A DNA stretch of 64,000 bases. Source: Excoecaria cochinchinensis (taxonomy: Eukaryota > Streptophyta > Magnoliopsida > Malpighiales > Euphorbiaceae). Both the position numbers and the translations under genes were made by a program. The stretch covers positions 62,001-126,000 of the forward strand of contig CANTUQ010000308.1 in assembly GCA_947683425.1 (NCBI GenBank), written 5' to 3'. The number at the start of each line of letters is the position of its first letter. Position 1 is the first letter of the stretch. A model generated the notes under the pieces. That model worked only from the letters and a program-made list of their open reading frames with translations. It ran no database searches and was not told where the DNA came from. Positions 38,031 through 48,931 of the stretch are shown in pieces.

Positions 38031-38050
38031 TCCCTAGGGATTAGGGAAAA
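38031..38050 (+). other. Deletion that removes the GGTACC centre of Dyad II
   Basis: Reads TCCCTAGGGATTAGGGAAAA in place of the normal TCCCTAGGGGTACCACTAGG...; the palindrome centre is lost by about 5 bp while both arms remain. I noticed no other unit in the forward array lacking the GGTACC core in this way. Confidence 0.85.
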
Positions 38051-38430
38051 TCACCAAAATCGAGAAATCGCAAAAAGTGGTGAAATTTTGGATCCGAGCC
38101 CAATAATTCAGGGAAACTCGATTGGAATAGCTACTGGAAGCTCAACGCATCGAGAATTGGCTTCGTCGGAATCCGACGAATTTTTACGGATTTCCCTAGT
38201 GGTACCACTAGGGAAAATCACCAAAATCGAGAAATCGCAAAAAGTGGTGAAATTTTGGATCCGAGCCCAATAATTCAGGGAAACTCAATTGGAATAGCTA
38301 CTGGAAGCTCGCCGGTCACAACGCATCGAGAATTGGCTTCGTCGGAATCCGACGAATTTTTACGGATTTCCCTAGGGGTACCACTAGGGAAAATCACAAA
38401 AATCGAGAAATCGCAAAAAGTGGTGAAATT

Positions 38431-40469
38431 TTGGATCCGAGCCCAATAATTCAGGGAAACTCGATTGGAATAGCTACTGGAAGCTCAACGCATCGAGAAT
38501 TGGCTTCGTCGAAATCCGACGAATTTTTACGGATTTCCCTAGGGGTACCACTAGGGAAAATCACCAAAATCGAGAAATCGCAAAAAGTGGCGAAATTTTG
38601 GATCCGAGCACAATAATTCAGGGAAACTCGATTGGAATAGCTACTGGAAGCTCGCCGGTCACAACGCATCGAGAATTGGCTTCGTCGGAATCCGACGAAT
38701 TTTTACGGATTTCCCTAGGGGTACCAGTAGGGAAAATAACCAAAATCGAGAAATCGCAAAAAGTGGTGAAATTTTGGATCCGAGCCCAATAATTCAGGGA
38801 AACTCGATTGGAATAGTTACTGGAAGCTCAACGCATCGATAATTGGCTTCGTCGGAATCCGACGAATTTTTACGGATTTCCCTAGGGGTACCACTAGGGA
38901 AAATCACCAAAATCGAGAAATCGCAAAAAGTGGTGAAATTTTGGATCCGAGCCCAATAATTCAGGGAAACTCGATTGGAATAGGTACTGGAAGCTCGCCG
39001 GTCATAACGCATCGAGAATTGGCTTCGTCGGAATCCGACGAATTTTTACGGATTTCCCTAGGGGTACCACTAGGGAAAATCACCAAAATCGAGAAATCGC
39101 AAAAAGTGGTGAAATTTTGGATCCGAGCCCAATAATTCATGGAAACTCGATTGGAATAGCTACTGGAAGCTCAACGCATCGAGAATTGGCTTCGTCGAAA
39201 TCCGACGAATTTTTACGGATTTCCCTAGGGGTACCACTAGGGAAAATCACCAAAATCGAGAAATCGCAAAAAGTGGTGAAATTTTGGATCCGAGCCCAAT
39301 AATTCAGGGAAACTCGATTGGAATAGCTACTGGAAGCTCAACGCATCGAGAATTGGCTTCGTCGGAATCCGACGAATTTTTACGGATTTTCCTAGGGGTA
39401 CCACTAGGGAAAATCACCAAAATCGAGAAATCACAAAAAGTGGTGAAATTTTGGATCCGAGCCCAATAATTCAGGGAAACTCGATTGGAATAGCTACTGG
39501 AAGCTCGCCGGTCACAACGCATCGAGAATTGGCTTCGTCGGAATCCGACGAATTTCCCTAGGGGTACCACTAGGGAAAATCACCAAAATCGAGAAATCGC
39601 AAAAAGTGGTGAAATTTTGGATCCGAGCCCAATAATTCAGGGAAACTCGATTGGAATAGCTACTGGAAGCTCAACGCATCGAGAATTGGCTTCGTCGAAA
39701 TCCGACGAATTTTTACGGATTTCCCTAGGGGTACCACTAGGGAAAATCACCAAAATCGAGAAATCGCAAAAAGTGGCGAAATTTTGGATCCGAGCCCAAT
39801 AATTCAGGGAAACTCGATTGGAATAGCTACTGGAAGCTCGCCGGTCACAACGCATCGAGAATTGGCTTCGTCGAAATCCGACGAATTTTTACGGATTTCC
39901 CTAGGGGTACCAGTAGGGAAAATAACCAAAATCGAGAAATCGCAAAAAGTGGTGAAATTTTGGATCCGAGCCCAATAATTCAGGGAAACTCGATTGGAAT
40001 AGTTACTGGAAGCTCAACGCATCGATAATTGGCTTCGTCGGAATCCGATGAATTTTTACGGATTTCCCTAGGGGTACCACTAGGGAAAATCACCAAAATC
40101 GAGAAATCGCAAAAAGTGGTGAAATTTTGGATCCGAGCCCAATAATTCAGGGAAACTCGATTGGAATAGTTACTGGAAGCTCGCCGGTCATAACGCATCG
40201 AGAATTGGCTTCGTCGGAATCCGACGAATTTTTACGGATTTCCCTAGGGGTACCACTAGGGAAAATCACCAAAATCGAGAAATCGCAAAAAGTGGTGAAA
40301 TTTTGGATCCGAGCGCAATAATTCAGGGAAACTCGATTGGAATAGCTACTGGAAGCTCAACGCATCGAGAATTGGCTTCGTCGAAATCCGACGAATTTTT
40401 ACGGATTTCCCTAGGGGTACCACTAGGAAAAATCACCAAAATCGAGAAATCGCAAAAAGTGGTGAAATT
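38431..40469 (+). repeat. 1186 bp seven-unit HOR, under two copies
   Basis: 38431-39283 matches 39617-40469. Shared variants: GTACCAGTAGGGAAAATAACC, GGAATAGTTACTGG, CATCGATAATTGG and GGTCATAACGC. One unit (39453-39618) carries the 10 bp inter-dyad deletion. The GTACCAGTAGG unit also recurs near 40761 and 42820, so this HOR seeded later rearrangements. Confidence 0.85.
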
Positions 40470-41666
40470 TTGGATCCGAGCCCAATAATTCAGGGAAACT
40501 CGATTGGAATAGCTACTGGAAGCTCAACGCATCGAGAATTGGCTTCGTCGGAATCCGACGAATTTTTACGGATTTCCCTAGGGGTACCACTAGGGAAAAT
40601 CACCAAAATCGAGAAATCGCAAAAAGTGGTGAAATTTTGGATCCGAGCCCAATAATTCAGGGAAACTCGATTGGAATAGCTACTGGAAGCTCGCCGGTCA
40701 CAACGCATCGAGAATTGGTTTCGTCGGAATCCGACGAATTTTTACGGATTTCCCTAGGGGTACCAGTAGGGAAAATAACCAAAATCGAGAAATCGCAAAA
40801 AGTGGTGAAATTTTGGATCCGAGCCCAATAATTCAGGGAAACTCGATTGGAATAGTTACTGGAAGCTCAACGCATCGATAATTGGCTTCGTCGGAATCCG
40901 ACGAATTTTTACGGATTTCCCTAGGGGTACCACTAGTGAAAATCACCAAAATCGAGAAATCGCAAAAAGTGGTGAAATTTTTGATCCGAGCCCAATAATT
41001 CAGGGAAACTCGATTGGAATAGCTACTGAAGCTCGCCGGTCACAACGCATCGAGAATTGGCTTCGTTGGAATCCGACGTATTTTTACGGATTTCCCTAGG
41101 GGTACCACTAGGGAAAATCACCAAAATCGAGAAATCGCAAAAAGTGGTGAAATTTTGGATCCGTGCCCAATAATTCAGGGAAACTCGATTGGAATAGCTA
41201 CTGGAAGCTCAACGCATCGAGAATTGGCTTGGTCGGAATCCGACGAATTTTTACGGATTTCCCTAGGGGTACCACTAGGGAAAATCACCAAAATCGAGAA
41301 ATCGCAAAAAGTGGTGAAATTTTGGATCCGAGCCCAATAATTCAGGGAAACTCGATTGGAATAGCTACTGGAAGCTCAACGCATCGAGAATTGGCTTCGT
41401 CAGAATCCGACGAATTTTTACGGATTTCCCTAGGGGTACCACTAGGGAAAATCACCAAAATCGAGAAATCGCAAAAAGTGGTGAAATTTTGGATCCGAGC
41501 CCAATAATTCAGGGAAACTCGATTGGAATAGCTACTGGAAGCTCGCCGGTCACAACGCATCGAGAATTGGCTTCGTTGGAATCCGACGAATTTTTACAGA
41601 TTTCCCTAGGGGTACCACTAGGAAAAATCACCAAAATCGAGAAATCGCAAAAAGTGGTGAAATTTT

Positions 41667-41842
41667 GGATCCGAGCCCAATAATTCAGGGAAACTCGATT
41701 GGAATAGCTACTGGAAGCTCGCCGGTCACAACGCATCGAGAATTGGCTTCGTCGGAATCCGACGAATTTTTACGGATTTCCCTAGGGGTACCACTAGGGA
41801 AAATCACCAAAATCGAGAAATCGCAAAAAGTGGTGAAATTTT
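41667..41842 (+). repeat. Representative 176 bp monomer
   Basis: A consensus-like unit counted from GGATCC to the next GGATCC. Dyad I is 41748-41766 (TTCGTCGGA, A, TCCGACGAA). Dyad II is 41777-41802: TTTCCCTAG at 41777-41785, GGTACC at 41787-41792, CTAGGGAAA at 41794-41802, with one mismatched pair (G41786/A41793). Ten bases separate them. The optional 9 bp GCCGGTCAC lies upstream at about 41720-41728. A-tracts follow Dyad II at 8-10 bp spacing. CTTCGTCGGAATCCGAC (41747-41763) matches the CENP-B box consensus at 12 of 17 places. Confidence 0.9.
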
Positions 41843-43037
41843 GGATCCGAGCCCAATAATTCAGGGAAACTCGATTGGAATAGTTACTGGAAGCTCAACA
41901 CATCGAGAATTGGCTTCGTCGGAATCCGACGAATTTTTACGGATTTCCCTAGGGGGTACCACTAGGGAAAATCACCAAAATCGAGAAATCGCAAAAAGTG
42001 GTGAAATTTTGGATCCAAGCCCAATAATTCAGGGAAACTGGATTGGAATAGCTACTGGAAGCTCGCCAGTCACAACACATCGAGAATTGGCTTCGTCGGA
42101 ATGCGACGAATTTTTACGGATTTCCCTAGGGGTACCACTAGGGAAAATCACCAAAATCGAGAAATCGCAAAAAGTGGTGAAATTTTGGATCCGAGCCCAA
42201 TAATTCAGGGAAACTCGATTGGAATAGCTACTGGAAGCTCGCCGGCCACAACGCATCGAGAATTGGTTTCGTCCGAATCCGACAAATTTTTACGGATTTC
42301 CCTAGGGGTACCACTAGGAAAAATCACCAAAATCGAGAAATCGCAAAAAGTGGTGAAATTTTGGATCCGAGCCAAATAATTCAGGGAAACTCGATAGGAA
42401 TGGCTACTGGAAGCTCAACGCATCGAGAATTGGCTTCGTCGGAATTCGACGAATTTTTACGGATTTCCCTAGGGGTACCACTAGGGAAAATCACCAAAAT
42501 CGAGAAATCGCAAAAAGTGGTGAAATTTTGGATCCGAGCCCAATAATTCAGGGAAACTTGATTGGAATAGCTACTGGAAGCTCAACGCATCGAGAATTGG
42601 CTTCGTCGGAATCCGACGAATTTTTACGGATTTCCCTAGGGGTACCACTAGGGAAAATCACCAAAATCGAGAAATCGCAAAAAGTGGTGAAATTTTGGAT
42701 CCGAGCCCAATAATTCAGGGAAACTCGATTGGAATAGCTACTGGAAGCTCGCCGGTCACAACGCATCGAGAATTGGCTTCGTCGGAATCCGACGAATTTT
42801 TACGGATTTCCCTAGGGGTACCAGTAGGGAAAATAACCAAAATCGAGAAATCGCAAAAAGTGGTGAAATTTTGGATCCGAGCCCAATAATTCAGAGAAAC
42901 TCGATTGGAATAGTTACTGGAAGCTCAACGCATCAATAATTGGCTTCGTCGGAATTCGACGAATTTTTACGGATTTCCCTAGGGGTACCACTAGGGAAAA
43001 TCACCAAAATCGAGAAATCGCAAAAAGTGGTGAAATT

Positions 43038-44427
43038 TTGGATTCGAGCCCAATAATTCAGGGAAACTCGATTGGAATAGCTACTGGAAGCTCGCCGGTC
43101 ACAACGCATCGAGAATTGGCTTCGTCGGAATCCGACGAATTTTTACGGATTGCCCTAGGGGTACCACTAGGGAAAATCACCAAAATCGAGAAATCGCAAA
43201 AAGTGGTGAAATTTTGGATCCGAGACCAATAATTCAGGAAAACTCGATTGGAATAGTTACTGGAAGCTCAACACATCGAGAATTGTCTTCGTCGGAATCC
43301 GACGAATTTTTACGGATTTTCCTAGGGGTACCACTAGGGAAAATCACCAAAATCGAGAAATCGCAAAAAGTGGTGAAATTTTGGATCCGAGCCCAATAAT
43401 TCAGGGAAACTGGATTGGAATAGCTACTGGAAGCTCGCCGGTCACAACGCATCGAGAATTGGTTTCGTCCGAATCCGACGAATTTTTACGGATTTCCCTA
43501 GGGGTACCACTAGGGAAAATCACCAAAATCGAGAAATCGCAAAAAGTGGTGAAATTTTTGATACGAGCCCAATAATTCAGGGAAACTGGATTGGAATAGC
43601 TACTGGAAGCTCGCCGGTCACAACGCATCGAGAATTGGCTTCGTCGGAATCCGACGAATTTTTACGGATTTCCCTAGGGGTACCACTAGGGAAAATCACC
43701 AAAATCGAGAAATCGCAAAAAGTGGTGAAATTTTGGATCCGAGCCCAATAATTTAGGGAAACTCGATTGGAATAGCTACTGGAAGCTCGCCGGTCACAAC
43801 GCATCGAGAATTGGCTTCGTCCGAATCCGACGAATTTTTACGAATTTCCCTAGGGGTACCACTAGGGAAAATCACCAAAATCGAGAAATCGCAAAAAGTG
43901 GTGAAATTTTGGATCCGAGCCAAATAATTCAGGGAAACTCGATTGGAATGGCTACTGGAAGCTCAACGCATCGAGAATTGGCTTCGTTGGAATCCGACGA
44001 ATTTTTACGGATTTCCCTAGGGGTACCACTAGGGAAAATCACCCAAATCGAGAAATCGCAAAAAGTTGTGAAATTTTGGATCCGAGCCCAATAATTCAGG
44101 GAAGCTCGATTGGAATAGCTACTGGAAGCTCGCCGGTCACAACGCATCGAGAATTGGCTTCGTCGGAATCCGACGAATTTTTACGGATTTTCCTAGGGGT
44201 ACCACTAGGGAAAATCACCAAAATCGAGAAATCGCAAAAAGTGGTGAAATTTTGGATCCGAGCCCAATAATTCAGGGAAACTCGATTGGAATAGATACTG
44301 GAAGCTCGCCGGTCACTACGCATCGAGAATTGGCTTCGTCGGAATCCGACGAATTTTTACGGATTTCCCTAGGGGTACCACTAGGGAAAATCACCAAAAT
44401 CGAGAAATCGCAAAAAGTGGTGAAATT
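43038..44427 (+). repeat. 1390 bp 8-mer HOR, copy A
   Basis: Six 176 bp and two 167 bp units. Private variants: GGATTGCCCTAGG, GAGACCAATAATTC, AACTGGATTGG, GATACGAGCCC, GAGCCAAATAATTC, TCACCCAAATCG and AGTTGTGAAATT. Noticed differences from copy B include TAATTTAGGG (43751), ACGAATTTCC (43842) and GGGAAGCTCG (44103). Confidence 0.92.
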
Positions 44428-45817
44428 TTGGATCCGAGCCCAATAATTAAGGGAAACTCGATTGGAATAGCTACTGGAAGCTCGCCGGTCACAACGCATC
44501 GAGAATTGGCTTCGTCGGAATCCGACGAATTTTTACGGATTGCCCTAGGGGTACCACTAGGGAAAATCACCAAAATCGAGAAATCGCAAAAAGTGGTGAA
44601 ATTTTGGATCCGAGACCAATAATTCAGGAAAACTCGATTGGAATAGTTACTGGAAGCTCAACACATCGAGAATTGTCTTCGTCGGAATCCGATGAATTTT
44701 TACGGATTTTCCTAGGGGTACCACTAGGGAAAATCACTAAAATCGAGAAATCGCAAAAAGTGGTGAAATTTTGGATCCGAGCCCAATAATTCAGGGAAAC
44801 TGGATTGGAATAGCTACTGGAAGCTCGCCGGTCACAACGCATCGAGAATTGGTTTCGTCCGAATCCGACGAATTTTTACGGATTTCCCTAGGGGTACCAC
44901 TAGGGAAAATCACCAAAATCGAGAAATCGCAAAAAGTGGTGAAATTTTTGATACGAGCCCAATAATTCAGGGAAACTGGATTGGAATAGCTACTGGAAGC
45001 TCGCCGGTCACAACGCATCGAGAATTGGCTTCGTCGGAATCCGACGAATTTTTACGGATTTCCCTAGGGGTACCACTAGGGAAAATCACCAAAATCGAGA
45101 AATCGCAAAAAGTGGTGAAATTTTGGATCCGAGCCCAATAATTCAGGGAAACTCGATTGGAATAGCTACTGGAAGCTCGCCGGTCACAACGCATCGAGAA
45201 TTGGCTTCGTCCGAATCCGACGAATTTTTACGGATTTCCCTAGGGGTACCACTAGGGAAAATCACCAAAATCGAGAAATCGCAAAAAGTGGTGAAATTTT
45301 GGATCCGAGCCAAATAATTCAGGGAAACTCGATTGGAATGGCTACTGGAAGCTCAACGCATCGAGAATTGGCTTCGTTGGAATCCGACGAATTTTTACGG
45401 ATTTCCCTAGGGGTACCACTAGGGAAAATCACCCAAATCGAGAAATCGCAAAAAGTTGTGAAATTTTGGATCCGAGCCCAATAATTCAGGGAAACTCGAT
45501 TGGAATAGCTACTGGAAGCTCGCCGGTCACAACGCATCGAGAATTGGCTTCGTCGGAATCCGACGAATTTTTACGGATTTTCCTAGGGGTACCACTAGGG
45601 AAAATCACCAAAATCGAGAAATCGCAAAAAGTGGTGAAATTTTGGATCCGAGCCCAATAATTCAGGGAAACTCGATTGGAATAGATACTGGAAGCTCGCC
45701 GGTCACTACGCATCGAGAATTGGCTTCGTCGGAATCCGACGAATTTTTACGGATTTCCCTAGGGGTACCACTAGGGAAAATCACCAAAATCGAGAAATCG
45801 CAAAAAGTGGTGAAATT
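44428..45817 (+). repeat. 1390 bp 8-mer HOR, copy B
   Basis: Tandem copy of 43038-44427 with the same eight units in order. Its last four units (from 45299) start a further 695 bp tandem step. Confidence 0.92.
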
Positions 45818-46336
45818 TTGGATCCGAGCCCAATAATTAAGGGAAACTCGATTGGAATAGCTACTGGAAGCTCGCCGGTCACAACGCATCGAGAATTGGC
45901 TTCGTCCGAATCCGACGAATTTTTACGGATTTTCCTAGGGGTACCACTAGGGAAAATCACCAAAATCGAGAAATCGCAAAAAGTGGTGAAATTTTGGATC
46001 CGAGCCAAATAATTCAGGGAAACTCGATTGGAATGGCTACTGGAAGCTCAACGCATCGAGAATTGGCTTCGTTGGAATCCGACGAATTTTTACGGATTTC
46101 CCTAGGGGTACCACTAGGGAAAATCACCAAAATCGAGAAATCGCAAAAAGTTGTGAAATTTTGGATCCGAGCCCAATAATTCAGGGAAACTCGATTGGAA
46201 TAGCTACTGGAAGCTCGCCGGTCACAACGCATCGAGAATTGGCTTCGTCGGAATCCGACGAATTTTTACGGATTTTCCTAGGGGTACCACTAGGGAAAAT
46301 CACCAAAATCGAGAAATCGCAAAAAGTGATGAAATT
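45299..46336 (+). repeat. 695 bp half-unit duplication
   Basis: 45299-45993 (167 + 3 x 176 bp) is followed by a second series from 45994 with GAGCCAAATAATTC, GAATGGCTACTGG and AGTTGTGAAATT. 695 is exactly half of 1390 bp, so the 8-mer may itself derive from a 4-mer, or the 4-mer may be a deletion product. Confidence 0.85.
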
Positions 46337-48931
46337 TTGGATTCGAGCCCAATAATTCAGGGAAACTCGATTGGAATAGCTACTGGAAGCTCGCCGGTCA
46401 CAACGCATCGAGAATTGGCTTCGTCGGAATCCAACGAATTTTTACGGATTTCCCTAGGGGTACTACTAGGGAAAATCACCAAAATCGAGAAATCGCAAAA
46501 AGTGGTGAAATTTTGGATCCGAGCCCAATAATTAAGGGAAACTCGATTGGAATAGCTACTGGAAGCTCGCCGGTCACAACGCATCGAGAATTGGCTTCGT
46601 CGAAATCCGATGAATTTTTACGGATTTCCCTAGGTGTACCACTAGGGAAAATCACCAAAATCGAGAAATCGCAAAAAGTGGTGAAATTTTGGATCCGAGC
46701 CCAATAATTCAGGGAAACTCGATTGGAATAGCTACTGGAAGCTCGCCGGTCACAACGCATCGAGAATTGGCTTCGTCGGAATCCGACGAATTTTTACGGA
46801 TTTCCCTAGGGGTACCACTAGGGAAAATCACCAAAATCGAGAAATCGTAAAAAGTGGTGAAATTTTGGATCCGAGCCAAATAATTCAGGGAAACTCGATT
46901 GGAATGGCTACTGGAAGCTCAACGCATCGAGAATTGGTTTCGTCGGAATCCGACGAATTTTTACGGATTTCCCTAGGAGTACCACTAGGGAAAATCACCA
47001 AAATCGAGAAATCGCAAAAAGTGGTGAAATTTTTGATCCGAGCCCAATAATTCAGTGAAACTCGATTGGAATAGCTACTGGAAGCTCGCCGGTCACAACG
47101 CATCGAGAATTAGCTTCGTCGGAATCCGACGAATTTTTACGGATTTTCCTAGGGGTACCACTAGGGAAAATCACCAAAATCGAGAAATCGCAAAAAGTGG
47201 TGAAATTTTGGATCCGAGCCTAATAATTCAGGGAAACTCGATTGGAATTGCTACTGGAAGCTCGTCGGTCACAACGCATCGAGAATTGGCTTCGTCGGAA
47301 TCCGACGAATTTTTACGGATTTCCCTAGGGGTACCACTAGGGAAAATCACCAAAATCGAGAAATCGCAAAAAGTGGTGAAATTTTGGATCCGAGCCCAAT
47401 AATTCAGGGAAACTGGATTGGAATAGCTACTGGAAGCTCGCCGGTCACAACGCATCGAGAATTGGCTTCGTCGGAATCCGACGAATTTTTACGAATTTTC
47501 GTAGGGGTACCACTAGGGAAAATCACCAAAATCGAGAAATCGCAAAAAGTGGTGAAATTTTGGATCCGAGCCCAATAATTCAGGCAAACTCGATTGGAAT
47601 AGTTACTGGAAGCTCAACGCATCGAGAATTGGCTTCGTCGGAATCCGACGAATTTTTACGGATTTCCCTAGGGGTACCACTAGGGAAAATCACCAAAATC
47701 GAGAAATCGCAAAAAGTGGTGAAATTTTGGATCCGAGCCCAATAATTCAGGGAAACTGGATTGGAATAGCTACTGGAAGCTCGCCGATCACAACGCATCG
47801 AGAATTGGCTTCGTCGGAATCCGACGAATTTTTACGGATTTCCCTAGGGGTACCACTAGGGAAAATCACCAAAATCGAGAAATCGCAAAAAGTGGTTAAA
47901 TTTTTGATCCGAGCCCAATAATTCAGGGAAACTCGATTGGAATAGCTACTGGAAGCTCGCCGGTCACAATGCATCGAGAATTGGCTTCGTCCGAATCAGA
48001 CGAATTTTTACGGATTTCCCTAGGGGTACCACTAGGAAAAATGACCAAAATCGAGAAATCGCAAAAAGTGTTGAAATTTTGGATCCGAGCCAAATAATTC
48101 AGGGAAATTCGATAGGAATGGCTACTGGAAGCTCAACGCATCGAGAATTGGCTTCGTCGGAATCCGACGAATTTTTATGGATTTCCCTAGGGGTACTACT
48201 AGGGAAAATCACCAAAATCGAGAAATCGCAAAAAGTGGTGAAATTTTGGATCCGAGCCCAATAATTCAGGGAAACTCGATTCAAATAGCTACTGGAAGCT
48301 CAACGCATCGAGAATTGCCTTCGTCGTAATCCGACGAATTTTTACGGATTTCCCTATGGGTACCACTAGGGAAATTCACCAAAATCGAGAAATCGCAAAA
48401 AGTTGTGAAATTTTGGATCCCAGCCCAATAATTCAGGGAAACTCGATTGGAATAGCTACTGGAAGCTCGCCGGTCACAACGCATCGAGAATTGGCTTCGT
48501 CAGAATCCGACGAATTTTTACGGATTTCACTAGGGGTACCACTAGGGAAAATCACCAAAATCGAGAAATCGCAAAAAGTGGTGAAATTTTGGATCCGAGC
48601 CCAATAATTCAGGGAAACTGGATTGGAATAGCTACTGGAAGCTCCCCGGTCACAACGCATCGAGAATTGGCTTCGTCGGAATCCGATGAATTTTTACGGA
48701 TTTCCCTGGGGGTACCACTAGGGAAAATCACCAAAATCGAGAAATCGCAAAAAGTGGTGAAATTTTGGATCCGAGCCCAATAATTCAGGAAAACTCGATT
48801 GGAATAGTTACTGGAAGCTCAACGCATCGAGAATTGGCTTCGTCGGAATCCGACGAATTTTTACGGATTTCCCTAGGGGTACCACTAGGGAAAATCACCA
48901 AAATCGAGAAATCGCAAAAAGTGGTGAAATT
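46337..48931 (+). repeat. 2595 bp 15-mer HOR, copy 1
   Basis: Ten 176 bp and five 167 bp units. Private markers in order: GGGTACTACTAGGG, CAATAATTAAGGG, CTAGGAGTACC, CAGTGAAACTCG, GAGCCTAATAATTC, GCTCGTCGG, TTTCGTAGGGG, CAGGCAAACTCG, GCTCGCCGATCAC, GGTCACAATGC, CGAATCAGACG, AAATTCGATAGG, TTTTTATGG, GATTCAAATAGC, CGTCGTAATCC, GATCCCAGCCC, TTTCACTAGG, GCTCCCCGG and CCCTGGGGG. About eight differences from copy 2 noticed by eye. Confidence 0.93.

Noticed and set aside
41747..41763. A genuine CENP-B binding site
   Set aside because: Two of nine core bases are wrong, and plants have no established centromeric CENP-B. It is kept only as a similarity worth scoring.
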